Below, piece by piece: positions 42,295 through 53,352 of a stretch of DNA of 64,000 bases. The stretch spans positions 597,001 to 661,000 of the forward strand of contig CAWZYM010000392.1 of assembly GCA_963966185.1 (NCBI GenBank), given 5' to 3'. Within the stretch, counting starts at the first letter, position 1. The number at the start of each line of letters is the position of its first letter. The stretch comes from Rhabditoides inermis. Taxonomy: Eukaryota; Nematoda; Chromadorea; Rhabditida; Rhabditidae. Made by a program: the position numbers and the translations under genes. The notes beneath the pieces were generated by a model that saw nothing but the letters and a program-made list of their open reading frames with translations, did not search any database and was not told where the DNA came from.

Positions 42295-45200
42295 ATGGAC
42301 TACGCGTATCGCATGTACAAGAATGTCAAGTACTTCTACAACACTATCAACCCGGCTACGCTCTCTGGTAAATCACGATTACTTTTGTCTATATGTGATA
42401 CTGTGATTTATACAATGTGAACCATCTCCGACACATAGCTGCATTGACAAAAGTACATCTTTTTTAACATATTTTCACATCCCGGTGCTAACTCAACTTC
42501 GAAATTCAGAGTGTACACTCCCTTTAATTGATTGCTTTCCAGGTGCAATCGACGTGATTGTGGTGGAGCAGCCGGACGGTGAGCTCAAGTCGACTCCCTT
42601 CCACGTCAGATTCGGCAAGTATGGAGTCTTCTCCCACTACGATAAGGTGAGTGTAGAGAGGAGCGACGAGCGAAACGGAAGAGATGATGATTGTGCGTTT
42701 CAGTTTTTGGATATCTCTGTGAATGGAGACGAGATTGACCTGAAGATGAAGCTGGGCGAGAACGGAGTGGCGTTCTTTGTGGAGGAGACGGAGGATAAGG
42801 TGCCAGAGTACATGGTGACGTCGCCTCTGCCGGGCGGGAGCCAGCCGGAGACGGGCAAGGTGCTGGCAGAGTCTGTCAAGGAGCTGCACAAACATCAGAT
42901 GGAGCAGGAAAAGGAAGGCAAGGGACGGACGCGCGTGGTGAGCGAGTGCAGCGAGGCGAGCGGCAGCCGCTCCCCCTCTCCTTCGGCAGCCCAGAGGAAG
43001 CACCAGAAGGAGGAGGAGGAGAGCGCACGCCGCAAGCGAGCCATGGCATTCACCCCCTCCATGTTCTCACAGAGACGCAACCGATCCATGCCCGATCTAT
43101 CCACTATTCATGTGAGTCCTTGCATTATTCTCTTGGTCCTCGTTTTCAATGTGGGGTTTTCAGGATGCGAACTGTGGCTATCACTCGGATGGCGAGTCGA
43201 AAGGAGAGTGTACAAAGAAGAAGAACCCCAAGTGCCTCCGTCACTCGAAGTCGCAGGCCCTCGACAAGAGGTCGACGTCGATGAAAGGAGCCAAGGCGAT
43301 CGACGACCAGAGCGACATCCTCGCCAAGCTGGCGGCCGAGTCGAACCAGAAGGAGGGCAAGCCCGCCCGCCCCGCCTTTCTCGGACACAGACGCAAGAGG
43401 AGCCGCGTCAATTTCGTGCAGCCTCCGCCGGTGCGAGTGGACAAGGACGAGAGCAGCAGCGACAGCGAGCTGGACAGCTCAGCCTCGTCGGTAAGCCCCT
43501 CGCCCTCCCTCCTCGACCCCGCCGACGCGGAGCGCATCGCAGACGGAGCCCTCTCCGACTCCGAGGTCGACAGACACAGGAACACTCCCGAACCGGTTAG
43601 TACTTAACAATTGTCAGAATAAGGATGGTTTCGAATACGAACATTATGACAATTATGTAAGTTACGTAGAGGTTACCGTACAATACATTATAATGGACTA
43701 CGAGTCGCAATGACATGAATTTTGGTAGTGTCGTGGTACTTACCCCTGCGTGCGGTTGGTATTTCATGGGTTATATGTGTATGTTTCAGCATGGTAGTGA
43801 CGTGACGGACTGGAAGTGGGGAGAGCTTCCGGAGACTCGCGACGAGGCGAAAAGGAAGGAGAAGGAGAAGCAGAGGGAGGCGGCCGCCCAGCCAGTCGCC
43901 GCCGCCAGCAGCTGGTGGCCATGGAGGTACGCACCCCCACACTCCAGCCCTCGTTCCCTGCTGTGTCTCACTGCATTGGTTGTAGGTCTCGCGCCGCCCC
44001 GGCTGCCGAGGAGGGAGTGTACCTGGACGACCTGGTAGCAGGCGGACAGGACAAGATGGAGAAGTATCTCGGAAAGGCAAACAGCAGCGGCACCAGCGCC
44101 GACTCTGGCCGAGGATCTATCGCTGGCACCACCGGACCCTCGTCCCCTGTCACTGTGCGCAGCTACGACGACAGCTTCGACAAGACGCCGACACAGGAGT
44201 CTGTGACGGAGGCTGCGACCAAGGGGGCGGACGAGCAGAGGGTGCGACACGCGTCGGACGGGCAAAGGAGCAGCGGCAGCGAGATATTGTGAGTGGAAAG
44301 GCGTGGGAGAGGGCGAGGATAGGCATGTAAGTGATGGTTGCAGCCCGCTGAGCGAGGATGAGGATGAGCACAACATCCGCTACATCCGCTCGCTGCGTCT
44401 TTCGTCGGACCGCCTCAAGAGTCTGCGTCTGTCTCGCGGAGCCAATGAGGCCCGCTTTTCCATCACCACCAAGTTCCAGGTGTGTGCGTACTTGTTGTTT
44501 TGTTTGTTTCTTCATCAGGGCGGCTCGCATGCAGAAGGGGCGAGTTTGATTAGTTCGCAATGAGCTGTGTGCGCTAGAGTGTAGCCTCTTTATCACAGAT
44601 CGCAGTTATCTCTGCCCACTGGCCAATACTTTGACCCATCAGGGCAAAGTTCAATCTTCCAAAACAGTTTTACCTTCTCGCATCCCCCTTTGTTTTTGAG
44701 CACGTAGTTGTACACACAAATGGTGGACAGACGTGAAGAGGAGAGAGGGAGAGGGGGGGGGGGTTTGTGTTGTGTGTGAACCGAAAAACACAGCCGGTGA
44801 AACGGGATCTCTTGTCATGTGTGCGCTATCGATGCTCACCCTTCCGTGTTACTATACGAACAAGGTTTTGAACAGTCATCAATCATATATGTGATTTTGC
44901 TCATTTGAAGCGTTATCACGCGACCACCGCGCTTACTCTTACTGGTAAACTGCGTTGAAATGTTTGCTATGGGATTGTGAGAGATTGGTGGGAGAGGGGG
45001 TGCCGGGGTGTGATGTGATATGTGATTTGAAAGGGTTGCACGCAGGGAGTTGGGAGTGGAATTGGAGGGTGCCTGCGCCTAATACGGGGACCAGTTTGTG
45101 TTTTCTCCTCGCGCCGACACGCGAAATGGAAATGGAATCAGCTGATGCATGTATTGGTGTGATGGAATCGATTCGAATCACGACGCGATCAGCTGCACGC

Positions 45201-46660
45201 GCCGTTTTTGTAGTGTTCCGCTTTCGAGAGTGGCAGACAGGAGAGAGGGGGAGGGGAGAGGTGTTTGATGAGGAAGTGGGGATCGTCTCCTCTCGCCAGA
45301 AGCTAGCGCTGTTTGATCGCGCCGGCCCAGTGTGTGCAATGTCCACGCGACTTTTCTCTCCGTCTATTCACCTACCGAGGGGATAAAGTATTCCCATCAA
45401 CGATCATGTTGTCGTGGATTGTTGTGCAAGATTGCGTGTATCGGATATCAGCAGATGGCAGCTGTTGATGCGAGATGGGTAAAAGAAGGGTAGAGTGGAG
45501 TGTGGGTGGGCAAGTAGACGGACGTGATGACACTGACGATGACGTTGTGGCTTACAGGGAACGACGTGGTGCCAGTGCAACATCTACCTCTTCAAGTGGT
45601 ACGACAAGATCGTGATTTCGGACGTGGACGGGACGATCACGAAGAGTGACGTGCTGGGACACGTGATCCCCGCCATTGGAGGCACATGGGCTCATGCCGG
45701 GGTGGCCGAGCTATACACTGGCATCAAGAACAACGGGTGAGTGGAAATATGAGAGTGGAAGAAGAGTCATGTACCTAATTGCATGTTGTAGGTACAAGAT
45801 CATCTACCTGTCGTCGCGCGCCATCGGCCAGTCTCACACGACGAAGCAGTATCTGCGTAGTGTGGCACAGGACAGTAAGGTGTTGCCGGACGGGCCGGTC
45901 CTTCTCTCTCCCACCTCCGTCCTCATGGCATTCCGCCGCGAGGTGATCGAAAGACGCCCGGAGGAGTTCAAGATTGCTGCCCTCACTGATCTGATGGAGC
46001 TGTTCCCCGTCAAGCAGCCCTTCTTTGCCGGATTCGGAAACAGGGAGACGGACGTGACATCATACCGCGCTGTTGGAATCCCCCATGCACGCATCCTCAT
46101 CATTGATTCTAGCGGAAAGGTGAGCATGATTCAGTTTCTATTTATTGTTGTATTTCTAAGGCTGTGGTGAAGGATCTATTGCAAGATGGCTTGGTGAGGA
46201 ATTTTGATGTGGTGTGCGGCTTCCCAATAATAATGCGATGATCAACACAGTTAGCGTGTATATGAGTTAGATCCCAATTAAACAATCGGTTGATGTTTTC
46301 TAAGCATGGTTGGAATGTATATTATACGATAGGTATGACTGTGTGTGTTGAGGTGCGCCGCGCGGACTCGGTGGGTCTGGTGAGCAGCTACCTGTCGATG
46401 GCGAGTGAGACTGTCGACTACCTGTTCCCTCCTCTCTCCCGAAAGGCTCGCTACTTTGACAACACGGACCCCATTCGCTCATCCTTCTCCAAACCACTCG
46501 AACACAGGTCAGTGCATCGCTCCCCTCCTCTTCTCAGTGTATCTGTTTCAGTTCGTTCACTCATTGGAGGGACGAGACTGCTTCGGAGGCTGCGGTGGAT
46601 GACGAGGATCTCAAGGTGTACGAGGCGAAACGACGCGCTGACAAGCTGCGACACAAGTAA
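42295..46660 (+). CDS. lpin-1: Lipin (phosphatidate phosphatase)
   Basis: ATG 42295 opens the N-LIP domain: [81 protein letters not shown] long Ser/Lys/Glu-rich middle follows ([37 protein letters not shown], the basic tract likely a nuclear signal). The C-LIP domain holds the HAD-type catalytic motif: [20 protein letters not shown], with DVDGT intact, then [70 protein letters not shown] and [16 protein letters not shown]. It ends RRADKLRHK at TAA 46658-46660. Lipin turns phosphatidic acid into diacylglycerol at the ER and also acts in the nucleus; in worms it is needed for fat storage and nuclear envelope dynamics. An intron of about 1.08 kb (about 44480-45560) separates the middle region from C-LIP. 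Confidence 0.95.
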
Positions 46661-48095
46661 ACACGAAGAGACATGAGAAAGCAGTCATTCCCCTCCCTAT
46701 TCCGCTTTATCATCTACCCTCCCTAAGTCAGCCCTCGCAAGAGAGCGGACAGATCAGTGTGAGTTCCGACTGTTGTGATTCGCAAGCTACAGATGTTTTA
46801 TCGTCCTCATGTAATAATGTATCTGCGTCGGTTCACCCTCGCGGCTCATACTTGTCCCGTTCTGCATGTACAATCGTGTGTTATATATTTCTCCCCTTAC
46901 CCTTCAGAGTTTATCCCGCTCCATTGTTACTGATTACTTGTTTGCATCGGTGATTCTGTACGCAAATGTACGCAGAGTTGAATAACATTTTTATTGAAAT
47001 CATGCGTTCTTGTTCTTGCTCGTTCATGGTATTTGAAAACTTGGCAAATGTTGTTCGTAAGCAATGTTGCGTTTTATGAAATCTATTACGGGAGCTTAAA
47101 TACGACTTCCGGTAGAATGAAAGTGATTTCGGCTTCCGACAGAATGGAAGTGTTTTTTTTCCCGATACTCTACACTTATTTTTTAAAGATGAAACGAAAT
47201 TTAGATATTACCTAATAGTTTAGATCCCCCAATCACGCAGAGCGCTGCACTACGGTATCCTCCGTGACGAGACCAATTTCGCACCTGTTCCCGCCTTTCG
47301 CGTAACTGCGGGTGGCAATTGGCCCGAGATCAAAGGCGCAGGGTTATTCAATTCACACACGTCAGTATCTCCACGTGCAGGTGAAGCCCACACCGTGCAC
47401 AATGAGCTTTCTGCACAGCTGCGGTGTAGAAAAAAAACTCCTCTTCTCCAGTGTACAAAGTGGTATTCATTCTTTGACAGGGTATGATTACCCAAATTTG
47501 AGGTGATTTCAAAGTGTTGCTTATCTTATTTTGGAACGCTCTGCCATTTTGCGAACGCTCTGTCATTCTACACATAAAGCAATGCATACACTACATTTCT
47601 ACTCAATCATGTATCACCGATTTCTAGGTCTCTTCTCTTGCCCTGCGTTGCACTCAGTGCTATGTCAATCACGCGGTGTTGAACTTTATTTTGTAGTACA
47701 CTGTGTAAGTATCTAAGTGAGTGAAACAACGAATAATGTTTGAATTAGTGGCTTGGATTGAGGTACTTGTGACGCGAGAACAGCTTGCACCCATATGGCC
47801 ACACCATGAGCAAGAGATGACTCATATTCTCTGAAGTCATTCTTTAACACATTCATTAATTCATTGATTGGATAAAACAAAACATATAATTATGAGGTTA
47901 AGGTTCGAGTAAATTAGCGTTTCAAGAAATGGCTCGAGTGGGCATAAACTGGTTTATTTCATCGGCCCGAGGGCTTATAAACAGACAGGCGCAAATGAGT
48001 ACAGACAATGGTTAGGCAAATAATATAGACTTGTAAATGAGGTATGATTAGCGAGTTTAATGTGGCGTTCACTTGAGTGAATCAGCCCGTCGAAT
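46661..48095. other. Intergenic region between lipin and the small membrane-protein cluster
   Basis: The left part is the 3' region of lipin (AATAAC/ATTTTTATTG near 46982). The right end carries AATAAA on the minus strand (47953-47958) for the next gene. No gene supported. Confidence 0.4.
47950..48025 (-). repeat. 3'-UTR segment with a second copy at 54003-54085
   Basis: Read on the minus strand this segment contains CCTAACCATTG, TCTGTACTCATTTG and TTTATAAGCCCTCGGGCCGA, which recur in the same order at 54003-54085 on the plus strand with small indels. Confidence 0.7.
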
Positions 48096-48573
48096 TCACA
48101 TTTTGTATTCGGGAGGCGGGGCGGCTGGCATTGGGATGTGATGCGCCTCTGGCTGAGGCACACTAGCAGTCTGCGGCTGAGGAGGATACATCTGAAACAT
48201 GAATGTATGGAAGGCTCGAGGATAGGTGGCTGTACCTGCGCCGGGTAGGGCTGCGGCTGCTGTGGCGGATAGTTGGGAGGGGGATACTGTCCGGGATAGG
48301 CGGTCTGAATCGGCTGTCCATCTGCTGTCGTGTAGATGACGACTGGCTGTCGACGACAATGCGCGTGCAGAGCCGCCTGACGACGACGTCTGAAAGAGAA
48401 TGCGATGAGGAAACAATGCAATTGTGCACTCACCTCCAGCGAATCAAGATGCAGATGACGGATATCCAGAATATGGCACCACATATGCTGGACACAATGT
48501 ATACCCACGTGTAGTTGTAGTAGTAGTTATTGTCGCCATCACCATACGAGTACGAGTTGGAGATGACTATCAT
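48096..48573 (-). CDS. Small one-helix protein with Pro/Tyr/Gln-rich tail and PPxY motif
   Basis: Two or three exons, about 130 residues. N-terminal part MIVISNSYSYGDGDNNYYYN, then a single membrane helix WVYIVSSICGAIFWISVICI-LIRW with a basic stop (RRRRQAALHAHCRRQ) and a long low-complexity tail: YPGQYPPPNYPPQQPQPYPA, then MYPPQPQTASVPQPE, ending PAAPPPEYKM. PPPEY is a PPxY motif of the kind bound by WW-domain proteins such as NEDD4-type ligases. The layout (short acidic or Tyr-rich outside part, one helix, Arg-rich stop, Pro-rich inside tail) recalls shisa/WBP1/VOPP1-like adaptor proteins, but I cannot assign a family. The frame stays open upstream to 48822, so an earlier start is possible. 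AATAAA on this strand at 47953-47958. The gene at 49169-49569 has the same layout. Confidence 0.65.
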
Positions 48574-49168
48574 GCCGATCGATGGCTGGACAGCAATCCA
48601 CTCCACACCTATATAGGCTTTTCCACGTTGCGCAAACCGAGTGATAACGTATCGGTGAGTAAGCAGGACGTCATACACCCGCCACTCGAACAGTTCACAA
48701 AACCAACGCGTTTCGTCACTCTGGATTCTTGATATCACTGTCGTGACCGTCTTCTTGGAATGACTATGACGTGATAAGAAAGTCGCACTTAGTTTGGTGA
48801 CAGTAACAGTACCACAATACAATATAGCCTTTTAATCTTTTTGTGATTTTCGTATTCTAATTTTAATTTATCTCAGAAACTTGAACGTAAACGTACTCGT
48901 TGAGATATTTCTTTCACTTTACCTCAACAACGTTGTCTTGTCAAAAATCAACAAAAGTTATCATTATGAGTCTTTGTCTTCATTGATAGCCGGTTCGCAT
49001 TGAACCCGAATCCGAGATAGCATATCTGATCTGATGAGAGGAGCAATGCGGAACAAGGACATGCTCACCACACACCACGAAATAAAGATAAACAGATTGA
49101 CCAATATGATCAATATTTTTGAGTAAGGTTTATTCTGTTGTACAAAGTACATATTCCTATGGTACATA
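48574..49168. other. Spacer between two related small membrane-protein genes
   Basis: The left part (to 48822) is open in the frame of the preceding gene. The right end carries AATAAA on the minus strand at 49129-49134, about 35 bp past the stop of the next gene. Otherwise AT-rich. Confidence 0.45.
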
Positions 49169-49569
49169 TTACGGTGGGCATTGTGGAGGGTTGACTTGTA
49201 CGGGTTGTTGCGGAGGATAGGGAAGGGAGTTATTGGGAGGGTAGCAGGTGGCAGGAGCGGTGTGCGGGTATGCGATCGGTTGGGATAGATATGGGGGTTG
49301 ATAGGAGTATGTGAGCTGTCCGGACGAGACGGGCACACTGTACACAGTCACCCCCTGGTGCGCCAAACATCGCGCGCGGCGGCGGCGGCGGCGGCGGCGA
49401 CTGAAAGTGGATGGGGAGGTGGGAGGTGGAGGGGAGAGAGCAAATACCGTATGCGCAGCAGCAGGGCGATCGCAATGACAATGAGAAGGAGTGCGGCGAT
49501 GGAGGAGGATGCGTATATCCACGTGTGGTGATCCTCGTGATCGTCGTAGTAGTCTCCTCCTTCTCCCAT
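49169..49569 (-). CDS. Small one-helix protein with Pro/Tyr-rich tail (paralogue-like neighbour)
   Basis: Two exons. MGEGGDYYDDHEDHHTWIYA is a short acidic, Tyr/His-rich outside part; SSSIAALLLIVIAIALLLRI is one strong helix; then an Arg run coded by a (CGC)n-like stretch (RRRRRRRRARC), and a tail GVTVYSVPVSSGQLTYSYQP, PYLSQPIAYPHTAPATCYPP and NNSLPYPPQQPVQVNPPQCP. TWIY-SSSI matches TWVYIVSSI of the gene at 48096-48573 at the same place before the helix, and the exon break falls in the Arg-rich stop in both, so the two look like diverged tandem duplicates. Poly(A) signal on this strand at 49129-49134. Function unknown; probably surface or vesicle adaptor. Confidence 0.68.
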
Positions 49570-49889
49570 GATTTACGAGTTCGCCGCTGCCGCCAATCGA
49601 TCTTCCATATCTCACCTTCTGACGACCACTCTTTCTGATCCCCCAGTCCTTTTTTGTCCCATTGATAAGCGAATTCGAAATTAGCCGGTGGGCACAATCG
49701 GCACAATCGGCACATTATCCATTCTCCTGTTTTCGTGCATATTTCGCGACGATGCCATAAAAGGCATATCATATCAGATTTATGAGACACCTGCCCGACT
49801 TCTGATTGCTTTCGGATATTAGCATATTGTTTACTAATAAGTTATGTAGTGTTTTAATAATGTTGGTGAGATGGTTTCAGTGTAAGAGG

Positions 49890-50299
49890 ATGCAGTTTTC
49901 ATCTGAAGGATGGCTGCTGCTACTACTTCTTCTTACTATACAGGTAATCTAGAGTTCCATGAAAGTCAACCATCCTCTTTTCTAGACTGTTTGCGAATCC
50001 AGCAAGAAACGTGGTAAACAGGTCGACAATGATGGTATCGTAGATATTTTGTTAGAATTCTTCTCTATTCGTTTTATTCAGACTGCAGAGAAACCGCCGG
50101 GAAAAAATGCAAACGGGTGAAGATCGATAAAGCATACAGTGGGTGTGTCATAGTAATAATTGACAGGCGTGCATTTCTCAGAGCCTCTCGTCTCAGCACC
50201 TGGCCTGCTGAAGAGAACTTCGATCGCCACCAATCCACTCTGCCCACCCATAGTATTGCGACGAAAACTGAAAACGCGGAAGTTGAAGAACATAGTTGA
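49890..50299 (+). CDS. Possible small secreted basic protein
   Basis: ATG 49890 starts a strong signal peptide (MQFSSEGWLLLLLLLTIQ), then across two introns TVCESSKKRGKQVDND and DCRETAGKKCKR. If no further intron is removed, the frame runs on as VKIDKAYSGCVIVIIDRRAF and ends EVEEHS at TGA near 50299. Another model would continue through later exons to about 50565, where AATAAA lies on the plus strand; several frames there are Lys/Arg-rich and open. The signal peptide and the two GT-AG introns are convincing; the 3' half is not settled. It faces the minus-strand gene at 50606. Confidence 0.4.
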
Positions 50300-50605
50300 A
50301 GTAGGCCTCGTTGGAATGGCTGTCACAGGTAGTAGTAGAGATAAGTCACAACACCTCTCCAAGAAGAAAGGAAAGACAGGCAAGAAGGAGAAACATGCGA
50401 TTCCCAAAGATAGAGGAGGTGACATACTATTTGTATATATCAACTTACTCTTCTTTTCAGTTGCTGGGGACAAAAAGGGGCCGCCACCTGCAGTCAGAAT
50501 CGGCAAAGGTAATAATATGTGTGATTCTATTCAGTATTGCGTGTTATGTGTTCAATGTTTGCAATAAATCGATTTATCTGTCTAACACTAACACACGTTG
50601 TGTTT

Positions 50606-51392
50606 CTAATGGTGTCGCCCCCCTCCACTCCTGAACCCTCCTCCTCCTCCTCCTCCGTGTATGTGCCCTCCACCCCCTCCCATTCCGCCTCCATGTCTGT
50701 GGCCACCGCCGCCTCCACCAAAGCCCCCTCCGTGGTGCTTATGGCCTCCTCCACCGCCTCCATCAGTCTTCCTGGTGACGACTGGTGGCGGTCTGGCGGG
50801 GTTGGGATGGACGCGTGGCTGGGGCTTGTGGTGTGGCTGGTTGGGGGGAGTGGGGCGGGGAGGTTGCGGGGGTGGCTGGGGCCTCGGCTGTGGAGGGGGC
50901 AGGGGACGCGGGGGGTGCGGAAGCGGCGCCGGTCGAGGCCTGGGAGGGACGGGTAGTGGAGCCGGCGGAGGGACTGGTGGAGACACTGGTGGAGGGACTG
51001 GTGGCGGCACTGGCATGGGCGGGGGCGGAACAGGCGGCGTGTGGTGGTGGTAGTGACCTGAACCTGCCGTGATCATCTTTCCTCGTTTCACTCACCATGA
51101 TGATGATGGTGATGATGTCTCCTGCGCCCCTCCTCTTCTATGATGAATATGGCTGGACTTGGAGTGAATGGGCTTCCAGATGGTCGAATGCGAATGCCCT
51201 CTTCGCAGTGCGAGTCAGACGAGACGGAACAGCACTCGTCTTTCTGGTGGCGGACCCTGAAGTTGGTGATGGAATGTAAGTTAGAAGGTTGGATGTGTAC
51301 CTGCAAAAGCAGAGGCGTATGATGATCAGAAGCGCGAGTGCCGCTAGAATAGCGATTCCAGTGGCTAGAAGAATGCTTCCTTCCGAAGACAT
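50606..51392 (-). CDS. One-helix protein with His-, Pro- and Gly/His-rich tail
   Basis: Three exons. MSSEGSILLATGIAILAALA-LLIIIRLCFCR is a near N-terminal membrane helix with Cys/Arg stop. Exon 2: VRHQKDECCSVSSDSHCEEG, IRIRPSGSPFTPSPAIFIIE, EEGRRR and seven His. Exon 3: GHYHHHTPPVPPPPMPVPPP, a long Pro-rich stretch with PRP, PLP and PQP repeats, then VVTRKTDGGGGGGHKHHGGG and further GGGGGHRHGGGMGG-type units to the end (FRSGGGRHH). Introns of about 44 and 38 bp keep the frame. The combination suggests a membrane-anchored, metal- or polyanion-binding or matrix-like tail, but this is only inference from composition. It sits beside two other one-helix, low-complexity-tail genes on the same strand. 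Confidence 0.65.
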
Positions 51393-51849
51393 GCCTACCA
51401 CTCCTTCCCCCTCCCCCTTTTATCCACCTTTTCGTATCATTGTCTGAATCTCCACTACCCATTGTCAGTGACTCACAGTTTCTACGAGACGTGATAAGTG
51501 CCAGTGCATTATCAGTACCCTGTGACGACTTTCACGTCACAGAGCCAAAGTCTGCATTATGCAACCACATGATAAGCTAGCATACGAAAGATCATTTGTA
51601 TAGAGAGAATCAAACAAGTTATAAAAATCTATATTTGTGATAAGAATGATGTGTACAGGTGTGTGATGTCAGGTGCAATAGAGACAGGTGCAAAACGAGA
51701 AGGAGGGAAAAGGAGGTGGGGAAGTGGATCGAATGAGTTGCTGTGTCAGTGAAGGATGGTGTTCTCTCCGAGTGATGTTCAACCGCCGCGAGACCTCAGT
51801 GGAGGTTTCAAGTCTAACGTTTCCATTTTTATATCACATAATATTCAGG
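51393..51849. other. Intergenic region before the receptor gene
   Basis: About 460 bp between a minus-strand gene and a plus-strand receptor, so it should hold both promoters. The first exon of the receptor may lie in its right half. Confidence 0.35.
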
Positions 51850-53352
51850 CTCACTCGTTGTTAATCCGATAATAACTGTAGATCTACCTCCGTTTTATAA
51901 CAGTACTTTATACTGGCCTATTGCTATGGTAAGTGAAACATATCAATATTTTAATATTGTTTTTCAGTTGTATACCTTGGTTGTTCTTGCTTCTCTGACA
52001 ACAAATACATTTTTCCTATTGATACTCCTGAAAGGTCGAAGAAAACAGTTTAATGTAAGTACTGTATCTATGAGTACGGTGTAGTCAATGTTCTCAATAT
52101 TCAGTTTCCATTTTATTACCTGGTCTGGCAAATCACCTTCTGTAATTTGCTGGAGCCTTTTAGTCAGCTGTTCACTACTATATCACTTATGTTCGCAAGG
52201 TGAGTGTGAAATAGAAGAAGGGAGAAAGGGGAAGGGAAAGAGGAAAGGCAGCAGGTGGACTATTAAAGTAGAGTATACTGTACAAGTACATTGGTGTTAA
52301 AGTGTTCTTTTGTAGAGGCAATTCGCTCGATGCTAACTTTCTTCAAGTTTTTCAAATCATCGATCTAGTCGCAGACTACGGTATACTCTTCTTCCTCTTC
52401 GCCATAGCTGCAAACAGATTCTGCGTATTCGTCGCACCAGGTGTTCTACCTATTCTGTTCGACAAGTTTGTTATTCTTATCTTTCTTAACAACACTAAGT
52501 GCCATATAGATTCACAGTCTTCATTCCAATCGCTGTCAGTTGGCTGCTGATAGCATCCTGTGTTTCGTTCCTATCTTTCTTCGGGTGTGTAAGATTCTAC
52601 AATAGTGAGCAGGTGATAAGAATCTACAATCAAATGATTGAACTCCGTTTGTAGATGGTATACGTGGATACTTGCACACGTAATCGCAGTCTTATACTAC
52701 AAAACGCGTACCATGTGAGGGAAAGATGTTTGATGTAATGTAATGTGTTTTTTTTATTACAGGCGATTTGTATATTTTTCTACGCAATTCCATTCATCGC
52801 AATGATCTTCTATTTCTGTATTTTTGTGTCATTACGGTAGGTGAACAGACGATGTCTGTCTTGAAGTCTTGATGGTGTTCAGTAAGCAACGTGAGGAGGT
52901 TGGCCGCGAGTCTGCTTCTCACATCGAGAAACAGCTACTCAAACACTCCGTATTCTTCTTCCTTTGTTATATCGTGAGTACTCATAAAAGAAGCAGATAT
53001 CGTTTCTTATCTTATCAGATTGGCTGCGTGATCTTCGCGTTTCTGCCGTACGTAACCGGGTCTCCAGCAGCCTCTTTCGGACTCACTATACTTTACTCTG
53101 CGGGTCAGCACCGTCCTCCATCCACAATCCATACGATGTCCTGTTTCAGTGGAGCAGATTCTATCCCTTCTCTACCCTCTCCTCTTCGTAGCCTCTTCTC
53201 GCGAAATGCGTCGTCTCATTCTTCGAACTCTCCTCCCTCAGCCAAGGGCATCAATAGTCAGCCCCGGACCATCTGCACAATCCAACAAAAGCGATAGGTA
53301 CATCGAACTAAAAAGGAAAGTATTTCAACTCACAGTTAGAAAATTTAAGTAG
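51850..53352 (+). CDS. Seven-helix chemoreceptor-type GPCR
   Basis: From an exon that opens after TTCAG near 51856: SLVVNPIITVDLPPFYNSTL-YWPIAM (with an N-glycosylation site NST), then LYTLVVLASLTTNTFFLLIL (helix 1), FPFYYLVWQITFCNLLEPFS (2), FQIIDLVADYGILFFLFAIA with ANRFCVF in the place of DRY (3), FIPIAVSWLLIASCVSFLSF (4), AICIFFYAIPFIAMIFYFCI (5), QLLKHSVFFFLCYIIGCVIF (6) and FGLTILYSAVEQILSLLYPL (7). C-terminal tail to TAG 53350-53352. The layout fits nematode serpentine receptors of the srx/srsx/srw type; I cannot fix the family. The true start codon was not found, so the 5' end is provisional. Such genes are expected in sensory neurons. Confidence 0.72.

Noticed and set aside
50661..51053. 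Gly/Trp-rich ORFs on the plus strand
   Set aside because: They are the complement of the Pro-rich and Gly/His-rich exons of the minus-strand gene, which has a helix, introns and a stop that fit together.
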